Positions 32,287-41,306 of a stretch of DNA of 64,000 bases are shown one piece after another (the stretch's first letter is position 1; each line of letters opens with the position of its first letter). The translations under genes were made by a program, and so were the position numbers. This DNA is from Novosphingobium aerophilum (GTDB lineage Bacteria > Pseudomonadota > Alphaproteobacteria > Sphingomonadales > Sphingomonadaceae), in the NCBI RefSeq assembly GCF_014230305.1, contig NZ_JACLAU010000001.1, positions 310,001 to 374,000 on the forward strand. The letters are read 5' to 3'. Under the pieces are notes generated by a model. The model saw nothing but the letters and a program-made list of their open reading frames with translations, ran no database searches and was not told the origin of the DNA.

Positions 32287-34479
32287 TTAACCCCGCGTGC
32301 GCGGCAGGCCAAGGACGCGCTCGGCAATCATCGAGCGGTGGACCTGGCTGGTCCCGCCATAGATCCGGGTCCCGTGGGCATGGCGGTAGCACTGGTTGAG
32401 CATGGCCGCCGGCCCTTCGCGCTTGGTCAATGAGAGCGGCGCGGTCAGGTCGAGCAGGTCACGCGCATCCTCGAGAAACTTCTCGGACGAATGCATCTTG
32501 GCCATCGGGCCATAACCCACGTTCGGCTTCTTTTCGGCGGCCGCCCAGGTCGCGCGATACTCGAACAGCTCGCCGATCCAGATGTTGGCGAGCGCCCGGG
32601 CCAGCCGGGCCTGGACCCGCGGCGTGGCGATCAGTGGGGCGCCGTCGGGGGCGGTGATGGTCCGGCACAGGTCCTCGGCGGCATGGAGCGCATGGGACAT
32701 CGGCTTGGCGAAGCTGCCACCGTGCTCCAGCTCCAGCGCCGCCGACATCGTCCGCACCCCGCCGTCGACCTCGCCCAGCCGCCAGCTGTCGGGAATCTTC
32801 ACGTTGTCGTAGAAGGTGATGTTGGTCCGTTCGTCCTGGAAGGTGTAGACCGGCTGCACCGTCACCCCTTCGGACTTCAGCGGCACCACGAACATGGTCA
32901 GCCCCTTGTGCTTGGGCACGTCCGGATTGGTGCGGGTCAGCATCAGCACATAGTCGGCGATGTTCGCTCCCGAGGTGAACATCTTGGTGCCATCGATCCG
33001 CCAGGCATTGCCCTCGGGCGTGGCGCGGGTCTGCGCGGCGAACACGTCCGAACCGGCGCCCGGCTCGGAATAGCCGAGACTGGCCAGCGCCTCGCCGGCG
33101 ATGATCCGGCTCAGCACGTCGCGCTTGAGCTCGTCGCTGCCGGTCCGGGCGATCATCAGTCCGACCATCTCGGCCACGCCCGCCGCCGGATTGCTGTAGC
33201 CGTGGCGCTCTAGCGCGCCGCGCGCCGCACTGCGGGCATAGGGCCCGACGCCGCGCCCGCCCAGCTCGGGGCTCGACAGGAACAGCAGCCCCGCCTCGGC
33301 CATCTTCTTGTGCAGCTCCGGCACGTGGCCTTCCCACGAATAGTGGAACCGCGCGCGCATCTCCGGGGTGACGTTGGCGGTCATGAAGGCGTCGATCTCG
33401 GCGATCATCGCGCGGGCTTCCTCGCCGATGTCGAACTCGATCGGGCAATCCCCCACGTCCGGCAGGCTCGCCGTCTCGCCAGCATAGCGGCGGCGCCCCG
33501 CTTCCTCCAGCCAACCGGCCGGATCGCCCCAGACCAGCGGCCAGGCCTTGGCGCGCAACACATAGAGGTAGATGTCGTATTCGGTGGTCAGGCCATAGCC
33601 GCCGAAGGTCTGCAGAGCCTGGCTCGCCGCCTTGCCCGCCGCATCGGCCGCGGCCCAGATGGCAAGGCTGACGTTCACGGCGGCATCGGGGCTGCCGTCG
33701 GCGATTTCGCGAACCGCCTTCCACGCCAGCAGCTTTGCCCCGTCGACCTCGCACAGGCAGTCCGCCAGCGGGTGGCTGATCGCCTGGAACTGCCCGATCA
33801 GTTGGCCGAACTGCTTGCGTTCGCTGGCATAGGCCGCCGCCATCTGCAGCGCCTGCCGCCCCAGTCCGGCAAGCGCCGCGGCCTGCAGCAGCTTCCATTC
33901 CTCGACCACGGCGGCGTGCCGGGCCGTGGCCTCGGGACCGCTGGCGAGCACCGTCGCCGCGGCGGCGGTCAGATCAACCTCGGCCAGGGCGTTGCCGGCC
34001 AGGTTCGGCTCGGCCGGACGCGCCGTGGCCGGGACCTCGAGCAGCACGACGTCGTCGCCGCGGCGGGCGACGACCAGTTCGGCCACGGCGCCTCCCGCGA
34101 TGAACTGGCGCGGCCGTGCGGCCAGGTCGTGCAGGGCCAGGCTGGCAACCCGCGCGCCGCTGACGATCGGCTCGGCATCGCCGCCCAGTTGGCCGACCAG
34201 TCTTGCCGCCAGGATCGCCTCGGCCAGCGGCCCGGCGGCCAGGGTGCGGCCGGCCTCTTCCATCACCACCATGGCATCGAAGGTGCCCAGACCCAGTCCG
34301 CCGGCCTCCTCGGGCACGCGCAATCCGAAAGCGCCCAGTTCGGCCAGGCCCTGCCACAGCGCGGGATCGAAGCCCTGCTGCTCGGCCGCGCGCAATTGCG
34401 GACCGGTGCACGTTTCCTCGAGGAAACGCGCGAAGGTCTCGCGCACCATCTGCTGTTCGCTGGTCAGCTCGAAATTCAT
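32287..34479 (-). CDS. Double-length acyl-CoA dehydrogenase (two fused ACAD units)
   Basis: 730-aa protein made of two acyl-CoA dehydrogenase units. The first (about 1-330) has SEQQMVRETFARFLEE, ERKQFGQLIGQFQAISHPLA and LQTFGGYGLTTEYD. The second (about 345-730) has GYSEPGAGSDVFAAQTRA, DGTKMFTSGANIADY and the C-terminal IYGGTSQVHRSMIAERVLGLP, with Gly-Gly where short-chain enzymes have Glu-Gly. Steroid side-chain dehydrogenases of actinobacteria are alpha2beta2 heterotetramers of separate subunits; this gene looks like both halves in one chain. Its operon also holds an SDR and a crotonase. Confidence 0.9.
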   Translation of the reverse strand: MNFELTSEQQMVRETFARFLEETCTGPQLRAAEQQGFDPALWQGLAELGAFGLRVPEEAGGLGLGTFDAMVVMEEAGRTLAAGPLAEAILAARLVGQLGGDAEPIVSGARVASLALHDLAARPRQFIAGGAVAELVVARRGDDVVLLEVPATARPAEPNLAGNALAEVDLTAAAATVLASGPEATARHAAVVEEWKLLQAAALAGLGRQALQMAAAYASERKQFGQLIGQFQAISHPLADCLCEVDGAKLLAWKAVREIADGSPDAAVNVSLAIWAAADAAGKAASQALQTFGGYGLTTEYDIYLYVLRAKAWPLVWGDPAGWLEEAGRRRYAGETASLPDVGDCPIEFDIGEEARAMIAEIDAFMTANVTPEMRARFHYSWEGHVPELHKKMAEAGLLFLSSPELGGRGVGPYARSAARGALERHGYSNPAAGVAEMVGLMIARTGSDELKRDVLSRIIAGEALASLGYSEPGAGSDVFAAQTRATPEGNAWRIDGTKMFTSGANIADYVLMLTRTNPDVPKHKGLTMFVVPLKSEGVTVQPVYTFQDERTNITFYDNVKIPDSWRLGEVDGGVRTMSAALELEHGGSFAKPMSHALHAAEDLCRTITAPDGAPLIATPRVQARLARALANIWIGELFEYRATWAAAEKKPNVGYGPMAKMHSSEKFLEDARDLLDLTAPLSLTKREGPAAMLNQCYRHAHGTRIYGGTSQVHRSMIAERVLGLPRTRG

Positions 34480-34511
34480 GTCGGATCTTCGTCCTGTCGG
34501 GCGCGGGCCAC

Positions 34512-35333
34512 TCAGCCGCGCTTCATCATCTTCGAGATGTCGATCTGGCCGGTCGCCAGCGAGCCCATGAAGCCACCGTCGACCGGCAGGACCACGCCGG
34601 TGATGATCCCGGCCAGGTCACTGTTGATCAGCAGCAGCCCGTTCGCCTGTTCCTCGGCGGTGGAGTAGCGGCCGAGCGGTTCGGCCGCGGCATCGACCAC
34701 CTCCTTGCCCGAGGTGGCCTGGAAGGTGTCCATCATCGGGGTCTGGGTGGGCGAGGGCAGGGTGCAGTTGATGCGGATGCCCTGGCGGATCAGGCGGGCG
34801 CACATGAACTGGGTCCAGACGATCACCGCCTCCTTGGAGAAGGCATAGCCTTCGAACACCTGGTCCATGTGCGCTTCGGCCCAGGCGATTGCCCCGGCAA
34901 AGCCCGTCGTCTGCATCAGTTCCATGTGGACGGGGATGCGTCGGCTCCAGCCCAGCCCGCCGGTCGAGGCGATGCTGACGATGGCGCCGCCCGGGCCCAT
35001 CAGCGGCAGCACGCATTCGGTCAGGTGACGGGTCCCCGCGAAGTTGACCTTGAAGGTGTCCATCGCCGGGAAGGCGCCGCCGCCGGGCAGGCCGGCGCAG
35101 TTGAACAGGGCGTCGACCTTGCCGCCGATCGCGGCCACGGCGGCTTCGATCGAGGCGGGATCGCGCAGGTCGACCCGATTGAACGAGGCCAGCGGGAGGC
35201 TGCTGTCCTTGAAGTCCAGACCATGCACCTCGGCGCCGAGATCGATCAGTGCCCGGGCCGTGGCTTCGCCCATCCCCGAAAAGCAGCCGCTCACGATCAC
35301 GCGCTTGCCGCTATATCCCAAAAGGTTGCTCAT
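34512..35333 (-). CDS. SDR family oxidoreductase (3-alpha-HSD/coniferyl-alcohol dehydrogenase-like)
   Basis: 273-aa SDR. The glycine motif is SGCFSGMGEA, the centre has NCAG and the catalytic motif is YAFSK. It carries a longer-than-usual loop before the tyrosine (MELMQTTGFAGAIAW), as in bacterial 3-alpha-hydroxysteroid dehydrogenase/carbonyl reductase and coniferyl-alcohol dehydrogenases. It is the first gene of the operon with the fused acyl-CoA dehydrogenase and crotonase, divergent from the DUF35-thiolase operon. Confidence 0.87.
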   Translation of the reverse strand: MSNLLGYSGKRVIVSGCFSGMGEATARALIDLGAEVHGLDFKDSSLPLASFNRVDLRDPASIEAAVAAIGGKVDALFNCAGLPGGGAFPAMDTFKVNFAGTRHLTECVLPLMGPGGAIVSIASTGGLGWSRRIPVHMELMQTTGFAGAIAWAEAHMDQVFEGYAFSKEAVIVWTQFMCARLIRQGIRINCTLPSPTQTPMMDTFQATSGKEVVDAAAEPLGRYSTAEEQANGLLLINSDLAGIITGVVLPVDGGFMGSLATGQIDISKMMKRG

Positions 35334-35425
35334 GATCCGTTCCTGACCGTTCAGCTCTGTGTCCCGGGCACGACTGCCACAGGCGTGCGCATTGCGGGAT
35401 AGCGGATTGGGGGCAGCGGGGCGCT

Positions 35426-35484
35426 AATCGCCTTGGCGATAGGCGGTTGCGGGAGATTGGCATTGCGGGCGGGGCCGGTAAGCT
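35426..35484 (+). promoter_or_regulatory. Promoter of DUF35-thiolase operon, probably leaderless
   Basis: AATCGC-CTTG-GCGAT (35426-35440) contains the palindrome ATCGCC-TT-GGCGAT. It starts 31 bp before TTGGCA (35457-35462); after 16 bp comes TAAGCT (35479-35484). The start codon at 35491 is only 7 bp after the -10 start-point zone, and no ribosome binding site is visible, so the mRNA probably begins at or near the ATG. Confidence 0.55.
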
Positions 35485-35490
35485 GGCGGC

Positions 35491-35895
35491 ATGACCTGGC
35501 AGAGATCCCGCATCCGGCTCGACGACGACAACCGCGCGTTCTGGACGGGCGGCCGTGAGGGCCGCCTCCTCATCCACCGCTGCAACGATTGCCACGGCTT
35601 CATCCACCCCCCGCGCGAGGTGTGCCGGCACTGCCAGTCCGAGAATGTCGCGCCGCATGTGGTCAGCGGAGCGGGACGGATCGACACCTACACCGTCAAT
35701 CACCAGAAATGGGCGCCCGACATGGAGGTGCCCTTCGTGATCGCCCGGGTCGCGCTGGACGATGCCCCGGGGGTCTACCTGACCACCAACATCGTCGGCT
35801 GCCCGGTCGATGCGGTGGACATCGACGATCGCGTGCGGGTCGTGTTCGAAGAGCAGGACGGCATCTGGTATCCCCTGTTCGAGAAGGTCGACTGA
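35491..35895 (+). CDS. DUF35 / Zn-ribbon OB-fold acyl-CoA-binding protein
   Basis: 134-aa protein with a rubredoxin-like zinc ribbon (HRCNDCHGFIHPPREVCRHC: C-x2-C and C-x2-C) followed by an OB fold (GAGRIDTYTVNHQ...). DUF35 proteins pair with thiolase-fold partners; in steroid degradation the ChsH2 DUF35 domain and Ltp2 form a retro-aldolase. The adjacent thiolase-like gene begins 1 bp after this stop, so an analogous two-subunit complex is likely. Confidence 0.9.
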   Translation: MTWQRSRIRLDDDNRAFWTGGREGRLLIHRCNDCHGFIHPPREVCRHCQSENVAPHVVSGAGRIDTYTVNHQKWAPDMEVPFVIARVALDDAPGVYLTTNIVGCPVDAVDIDDRVRVVFEEQDGIWYPLFEKVD

Positions 35896-35896
35896 C

Positions 35897-37057
35897 ATGG
35901 CGGGCGAAGCCTTCATCAGCGGGGTCGGGATGTCCGAGGTCGGCGTCCGGTTGACCCGTTCGCCGCTGGGCCTGACCATGGACGCGATCCGTGAGGCCGT
36001 GGCCGACGCCGGGCTGACCCTGGCGCAGATCGACGGGGTTTCGACCTATCCCGGCAAGATGCCGAGCTTCCTCGGCTTTTCCCCGATCGGGGTGGACGAG
36101 GTGATCGAGGCCTGCGGCCTGAAGACGCGCTGGCACACCGGTGCGGCCGAGGCGACCGCCCAGCTGGGGGCGATTGCCGATGCCGCAGCCGCGGTGAAGG
36201 CCGGGCTGGCGCGCCATGTGATCTGCTTCCGCACGGTCTACGAGGCCGCGGCTCTGGCGCGCCCGGAAGCCTTTCCCCCGCTCGAGCGCCGCCGGGACGT
36301 GACCGGCAACTCGCAGTGGGTCTCGCCCTTCGGCGCCTTCTCGGCGGCTTGCTGGACCGCGCAGTTCGCCACACGGCACATGAAGCGGTATGGCATGACG
36401 CGCGAGCAGCTCGCCCAGATCGCGCTCAACGATCATCGCAACGCGGCGCTCAATCCGCGGGCGATCGTCAAGCAGCCGCTCTCGCTCGACACCTACATGG
36501 CGGCGCGGATGATCTCGACCCCGTTCTGCCTGTATGACTGCGACCGGTTCACCGATGCCTCGACCGTGGTGATCGTCTCGGCCGGGGAGGCGCTGGACGA
36601 GGTCACCTCGACCCCGGTGCGGATCGCCGCGACGGCGGGTTCGGTCGAGCGCTATTCGTGGGACCAGGCCGAATGGGCCAGCGCCTATCCGACCGGGCGC
36701 GACCTGTGGCGCAACACCGACTACACCGTCGACGATGTCGATCTCGTCCAGTTCTACGACGGCTTTGCCTTCCAGCCGATCACCTGGCTGGAGGGTCTGG
36801 GCTTCTGCGAGGTCGGCGAGGGACACCGCTTCATCGAGGGCGGCACCCGCATCGCGCTCGACGGCGAACTGCCGATGAACACCGGTGGCGGGCAGCTCGG
36901 CTGGGGGCGGCTGCATGGCTTCGGCTTTGCCTATGAGGCTGTGATCCAGCTGCGCGGGCAGGGCGGTGCGCGGCAGGTTCAGGGCGATCCGCAAGTGGCC
37001 GTGGCCACCTCGGGCGGCGGGCCGATGGCCGCGGCGCTGCTGCTGGCGCGTGATTGA
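35897..37057 (+). CDS. Thiolase-fold protein, Ltp2-like (SCP-x type lipid-transfer/aldolase)
   Basis: 386-aa thiolase-superfamily protein. The usual thiolase signatures are altered: instead of NxxGGxxxxGHPxGA the C-terminal region reads NTGGGQLGWGRLHGFGF, and no CxG near the C-terminus is seen. Such changes are typical of Ltp2-like proteins, which cleave carbon bonds by retro-aldol chemistry rather than thiolysis. The DUF35 partner gene ends 1 bp before the ATG at 35897. The DUF2889 gene overlaps its end. Confidence 0.87.
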   Translation: MAGEAFISGVGMSEVGVRLTRSPLGLTMDAIREAVADAGLTLAQIDGVSTYPGKMPSFLGFSPIGVDEVIEACGLKTRWHTGAAEATAQLGAIADAAAAVKAGLARHVICFRTVYEAAALARPEAFPPLERRRDVTGNSQWVSPFGAFSAACWTAQFATRHMKRYGMTREQLAQIALNDHRNAALNPRAIVKQPLSLDTYMAARMISTPFCLYDCDRFTDASTVVIVSAGEALDEVTSTPVRIAATAGSVERYSWDQAEWASAYPTGRDLWRNTDYTVDDVDLVQFYDGFAFQPITWLEGLGFCEVGEGHRFIEGGTRIALDGELPMNTGGGQLGWGRLHGFGFAYEAVIQLRGQGGARQVQGDPQVAVATSGGGPMAAALLLARD

Positions 37058-37778
37058 CGGCGCGCCCGGCTTCCGCCGGCGTTTCCGCGTCGAGCCGGGC
37101 CCGGGCGCGGTCCGCGCCGCGGTGGAGGACGATTACCACTGCATGGCGGTGACGCTGCGGCACGATGGCACGCGGATCACCGCGGTCGAAGCCGTGATGG
37201 ACCGGGCCCCCTGGACCACCTGCCCCGGGGCTCCGGCGGTCCTCGCCCAGACCTTCGCCGGACTGACGCTGGCCGAGGCGGTCCGCGCCGGCGAGAAGCG
37301 GGCCAACTGTACCCATCTTCATGATCTCGCCAGCCTCGCTGCGGCCCACGCCCATGACCCGGACGCCCTGGTCTATGACATCGCGGTCAGCGATCCGGTC
37401 GATGGCCTGGTTCACGCCGAGATCCGCCGCGACGGGCAGACCCTGCTGGGCCTGTCGCACCGCGACGACGTGGTGACCGCGCCCGATGCGCTCGCCGGAA
37501 CCTCGCTGTATGCGCTGCGCGAGTGGATCGCGGGGCTGGCGGCTGCGCTGCACGAGCCGGCGCGCCTGCTGCAATGGGGTACGATCCTGGCCCATGGGCG
37601 GGCAATCCCGATGGATCGCCAGAGCGATGCCACCCGGATTCCGCCGAATTGCTATACATTTCAGGATGTTCGCAAGGCCGAGGCGCAGCGCGTGGGGCAG
37701 GTGCTTGATTTCAGTCAAGGATCGCTGGAGCCGCTTGGTCATCTTGGCGCGGAGGGCTTTCGCCGGCGCGAGCCCTGA
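37050..37778 (+). CDS. DUF2889 family protein
   Basis: 242-aa protein of the DUF2889 type, recognised by the ...DYHCMAVTLRHDGTRI start, TTCPGAPAVLAQ and RANCTHLHDLA segments. The conserved cysteines and histidines could bind metal. The family is common in aromatic and steroid-like catabolic clusters but its role is unproven. The GTG at 37050 overlaps the thiolase stop by 8 bp, so translation is coupled to the DUF35-thiolase pair. Confidence 0.83.
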   Translation: MIDGAPGFRRRFRVEPGPGAVRAAVEDDYHCMAVTLRHDGTRITAVEAVMDRAPWTTCPGAPAVLAQTFAGLTLAEAVRAGEKRANCTHLHDLASLAAAHAHDPDALVYDIAVSDPVDGLVHAEIRRDGQTLLGLSHRDDVVTAPDALAGTSLYALREWIAGLAAALHEPARLLQWGTILAHGRAIPMDRQSDATRIPPNCYTFQDVRKAEAQRVGQVLDFSQGSLEPLGHLGAEGFRRREP

Positions 37779-37796
37779 ATGCCAGGGAGCATCGCG

Positions 37797-39122
37797 ATGC
37801 ACATGAACGACATGGTGGTGATCTCCACCGACGACCACATCTGCGAACCGCCGAACCTCTTCGACAACCAGCTGTCGGGCGACCTGCTCGCCACTGCGCC
37901 CAAGCTGCGGACCGATCCGCGGGGCAAGAACTATTGGGAGTACCAGGGGCGGCTCAAGGCTTCGGTGGGGCTCAACGCCGTGGTCGGCCGGCCCTTCGAG
38001 GAATACGGGATGGAACCGACCAGCCTCGATCAGCTGCGTGAGGGCTGCTACGATGTCCACGCCCGGATCGATGACATGGACGTCAACGGGATCGCCGCAT
38101 CGATGTGCTTCGGCAATTCGATCGCCTTCGATGGCCGAACGTTCCACGAAGCCCCCGACAAGGCGCTCGCCCTGCGCCACATGCAGGCCTACAACGACTG
38201 GCACTACGAGGAATGGTGCATGGCCTATCCGGGCCGGTTCATTCCGCTGGGTGTCCTGCCCACCTGGGATCCCGGCGCGACCGTGGCCGAAATCCACCGG
38301 CTGGCGCGCAAGGGTTTCCGCGTGGTGATGATGAACGAGAATCCCACGGCCCAGGGCCTGCCCTCGATCCACAACGATTACTGGGACCCGGTCTACCAGG
38401 CGATTGCCGAGACCGACATGACGATCGCGCTGCACATCGGTTCGGGCAACCCGGCCCCGCACGCCTCGCTCGAGACCCCGATCGAGGCGTGGATCGCCAC
38501 CATGCCGCTGTCGGTCGCCCAGGGGGTGGCCGACTGGCTGCAGTTGGATGAGCTGCACCGCTATCCCGATCTCCGCATCATCGTCGCTGAAGGCTCGATC
38601 GGCTGGGTTCCCTACCTGATGGAGCGGGCCGACTTCTCGAACTGGCGCCACAGGGCCTGGACCAAATCCCGGTTCAACGGGCTGAAGCCCAGCGAACTGA
38701 TGCGGCGGCACTTCTGCCACTGCTTCCTATGGGACCCCTATGGCCTGAAGAACCTCGACGCGGTGGGGCTCGACAACGTCACCTACGAGGTCGACTATCC
38801 GCATTCGGACGCCTTGTGGCCCGATGCGGCCGAGATGCTGTGGCATCAGGTCAAGGACCTGCCCGAGGACGTGATCGACCGCATAACCCACGGCAATGCG
38901 ATCCGCTGGCTGCGCCATGACGCGCTGTTCGCGCACAACCGGCGCGAGGACATGACCGTGGGCGCCTGCCACGCCCGGGCGCGGGCCAAGGGGGTCGATA
39001 CCGCGCCCAAGGCTTCGGGCGGGGCCGTGCCCTTGACCGAGGACCGGCCGGTCACCTCGGGCGACGTCATGCAGATGTTCAGCGAACATGCCGAGCGGCG
39101 CGCCCGCGAAGCCGCGCTCTGA
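37797..39122 (+). CDS. Amidohydrolase 2 family (ACMSD-like) TIM-barrel protein
   Basis: 441-aa metal-dependent hydrolase or decarboxylase of the amidohydrolase-2 family. The first metal motif is STDDHICEP (D-x-H form); HIGSGN and VDYPHSD supply later ligands. Related proteins hydrolyse rings or decarboxylate unsaturated acids. The ATG at 37797, with AGGGAG upstream, is preferred over an ATG at 37779 directly after the previous stop. It ends the DUF35-thiolase operon and is related to the convergent gene 39184-40452. Confidence 0.87.
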   Translation: MHMNDMVVISTDDHICEPPNLFDNQLSGDLLATAPKLRTDPRGKNYWEYQGRLKASVGLNAVVGRPFEEYGMEPTSLDQLREGCYDVHARIDDMDVNGIAASMCFGNSIAFDGRTFHEAPDKALALRHMQAYNDWHYEEWCMAYPGRFIPLGVLPTWDPGATVAEIHRLARKGFRVVMMNENPTAQGLPSIHNDYWDPVYQAIAETDMTIALHIGSGNPAPHASLETPIEAWIATMPLSVAQGVADWLQLDELHRYPDLRIIVAEGSIGWVPYLMERADFSNWRHRAWTKSRFNGLKPSELMRRHFCHCFLWDPYGLKNLDAVGLDNVTYEVDYPHSDALWPDAAEMLWHQVKDLPEDVIDRITHGNAIRWLRHDALFAHNRREDMTVGACHARARAKGVDTAPKASGGAVPLTEDRPVTSGDVMQMFSEHAERRAREAAL

Positions 39123-39131
39123 CCGCCCATG

Positions 39132-39161
39132 AAAAAGCCCCGCCGGATGCACCGGCGGGGC
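39132..39161 (-). terminator. Intrinsic terminator for the amidohydrolase gene at 39184
   Basis: GCCCCGCCGG (39137-39146) pairs perfectly with CCGGCGGGGC (39152-39161) around a 5-nt loop. On the minus strand the stem is followed by TTTTT (complement of 39132-39136), a classic intrinsic terminator for the leftward gene. In the plus direction there is no T-run, but the hairpin may still help end the rightward operon. Confidence 0.85.
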
Positions 39162-39183
39162 CTTGGTCCGGCGGGCCGGAGGA

Positions 39184-40452
39184 TCAGAGCCCGAGGTTGT
39201 AGAACCGCGAGGCGTTGTCCTGCAGGACCTTCTTCTTGATCGCGTGATCATAGCCGCCGAGTACGTCGACGATGTGCGCCTGCACGCCCGGATAGAGCGA
39301 GGTCGGGTGCGGGAAGTCGGTCTCGAACATGACGTTGTCGACGCCGATGGTTTCGAGCAGCAGCTTGGGCGCGACCTTTTCGAACCAGAAGGTGCACATG
39401 AAGTGGTCGCGGAAATAGTCCCACGGCTGCTTCTTCAGCACATCGCGCTTGCTGGGCAGCATTTCCTGGAACTGGTGCTCCAGCGCCTCGACGGCGAAGG
39501 GAATCCAGCCCATCCCGCTTTCGATCAGGCCGATCTTGAGCCCCGGGTGCTGGTCGAGCCGGCCCGAGACCATCCAGTTGCCCAGCGTGGCGGCATTGCC
39601 GATCGAGAACATCGTGGCCACGACCGACAGGGTCTGCTCGAACTGGAAGCCTTCCCAGGTCAGCGTGTTGGGGTCCATCGCCGCATTGAGGTGGAAGTTG
39701 AGCGGCGTGCCGGTGGCGTCGCACATTTCGAGGAAGCCGGTCCAGTAGTCGTGGTTGAAGCTCGGCACCCCGACGCGTTCCGGCGTGTCGGGCAGGACGA
39801 AGCCCTTCAGCCCCATGTCGATGCAGCGCCGGGCCTCCTTCTCCATCTCCGCCTTGTCCCAGAAGGGCAGGTGGGCCATCGGGAAGAGCCGGTTGCCGGA
39901 TTCATTCTGCCAGTCGGCATTGAAATCGTTGTACATCTTCATGATCGCGAGGGCGAGATCACGATCGCCCAGGCTCATCAGGGTGCCGGCCTGGGTGATG
40001 CCCGAGTTCTGGAAGCAGATCTGGGCATGGACCCCCATGTCATCCATCGCGGCCAGTCGCGGAGCGATCTCGTGCCCGCCGGCATGGGCCTCGTCGAGCG
40101 TCGGGAAGGCCAGCCGGCCGAGCAGCTTGTTGTTGTCCTTGCGGATCACGTTCCCGCCGAGGGTGCCGCAGTTGCGGTCCCCGATGTACCAGCGGTCGAC
40201 GCCATCGGCATCGCGCTTCACATAGGGCACCTTGCCTTTCAGCGCGGCCGGGGCCCGGTCGGTGAACAGCGTCGGCGGCTCAACGATATGGGTGTCGGTG
40301 TCGACGATCTTGATCCCGGCCAGGCTGGGGTCGAGCCCGCCGGACTGGGACGCATAATCGACTTCGCGGATCACGCCGCCGGCCGTGTAGCCCTCAGCCG
40401 ACCAGTATTTGCGGGCCGCCTGGGCAAGTTCGGCGGGATCGGATTCAGCCAC
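39184..40452 (-). CDS. Amidohydrolase 2 family protein
   Basis: 422-aa metal-dependent hydrolase/decarboxylase. Metal motifs are DTDTHIVEPP (D-x-H), HLNAAMDPN and ETDFPHPTS. It is a clear relative of the gene at 37797-39122 on the other strand. The GTG start at 40452 has a strong AAAGGAGC ribosome binding site. It lies 27 bp downstream of the IclR gene and is followed by a strong terminator, so IclR and this gene form a two-gene unit. Confidence 0.88.
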   Translation of the reverse strand: MAESDPAELAQAARKYWSAEGYTAGGVIREVDYASQSGGLDPSLAGIKIVDTDTHIVEPPTLFTDRAPAALKGKVPYVKRDADGVDRWYIGDRNCGTLGGNVIRKDNNKLLGRLAFPTLDEAHAGGHEIAPRLAAMDDMGVHAQICFQNSGITQAGTLMSLGDRDLALAIMKMYNDFNADWQNESGNRLFPMAHLPFWDKAEMEKEARRCIDMGLKGFVLPDTPERVGVPSFNHDYWTGFLEMCDATGTPLNFHLNAAMDPNTLTWEGFQFEQTLSVVATMFSIGNAATLGNWMVSGRLDQHPGLKIGLIESGMGWIPFAVEALEHQFQEMLPSKRDVLKKQPWDYFRDHFMCTFWFEKVAPKLLLETIGVDNVMFETDFPHPTSLYPGVQAHIVDVLGGYDHAIKKKVLQDNASRFYNLGL

Positions 40453-40479
40453 AGATAAGCTCCTTTGATAGGTATCAGG

Positions 40480-41286
40480 TCAGGCAACCCCGGCGAGACG
40501 CTCGACCTCGGCGCCCTGGTCCGGTGCCGCGGCGATGCAGCGCGCGATCGCTTCGCCCAGGGTCTCGCGCAGGACCTCGGCGTTGATCTGCTCCGATGGC
40601 TCGTAAATCAGGCCGATCGCCAGGGGCTGGCCCTCCGGCTGGTCCGGCAGCAACATGGCGGTCACGTCGGCGATGGAGCCGAAGCCAGCCACGCCCGAGG
40701 CATAGCCATGGTCGCCGCAGGCCTGGATCCGGGTGACCATCTCGCCAAAGACGAACTTGCGCTCGGCCGGGGCCTCGGCGTTGATGCGCCGCAGCAAGCC
40801 ATCGCGCCGCGCCTGCGGCAGGGTGGACAGGAGCAGGTGTCCGGCAGCGGTCTCGGTCAGCACTTCGTGCTGGCCGCCCGCCAGGCCATCGGTCTGCGAG
40901 GTGCGCAGTTGCCACTTGCCCGGCCGCCAGTTGAAGATCTGGGCGGTGGTCCCGACCATGCCGAACACGGCGATGCCGAGGCCGGTCTGCGCCGAAAGCC
41001 GATCGATCAGCCCGGCCAGGCGGCCGTCGCGCACCACGCCCGACTGCACCGAGCAGCCCAGCAGCGCGGCGCGCGGGGTCGGGGCGAACGAACGGGTGGT
41101 ATGGTCCTTGTAGAGCAGACCCAGGGCCACCAGGCTCGACAGCAGCTCAGAAGTGCTCGACTGCGGCCGATTGTAGCGCCGGACGATGTCCATCACGGTG
41201 GCGTTAGGGTGATCTTCGTCAAAGAATTCAAGCACTTCAACAACACGACGGGCGATTTTCGCCTTGTTCGACTCGGTGGCACTCAT
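40480..41286 (-). CDS. IclR family transcriptional regulator
   Basis: 268-aa IclR-type regulator. The winged helix (NATVMDIVRRYNRPQSSTSE, about 28-47) precedes an effector domain. GGAGAG lies before the ATG at 41286. A 16-bp perfect palindrome just upstream is the likely operator. It probably controls itself and the downstream amidohydrolase, and perhaps the CoA ligase upstream on the same strand. Confidence 0.9.
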   Translation of the reverse strand: MSATESNKAKIARRVVEVLEFFDEDHPNATVMDIVRRYNRPQSSTSELLSSLVALGLLYKDHTTRSFAPTPRAALLGCSVQSGVVRDGRLAGLIDRLSAQTGLGIAVFGMVGTTAQIFNWRPGKWQLRTSQTDGLAGGQHEVLTETAAGHLLLSTLPQARRDGLLRRINAEAPAERKFVFGEMVTRIQACGDHGYASGVAGFGSIADVTAMLLPDQPEGQPLAIGLIYEPSEQINAEVLRETLGEAIARCIAAAPDQGAEVERLAGVA

Positions 41287-41306
41287 AGGTCTCTCCCGTG
41301 CTCTTA

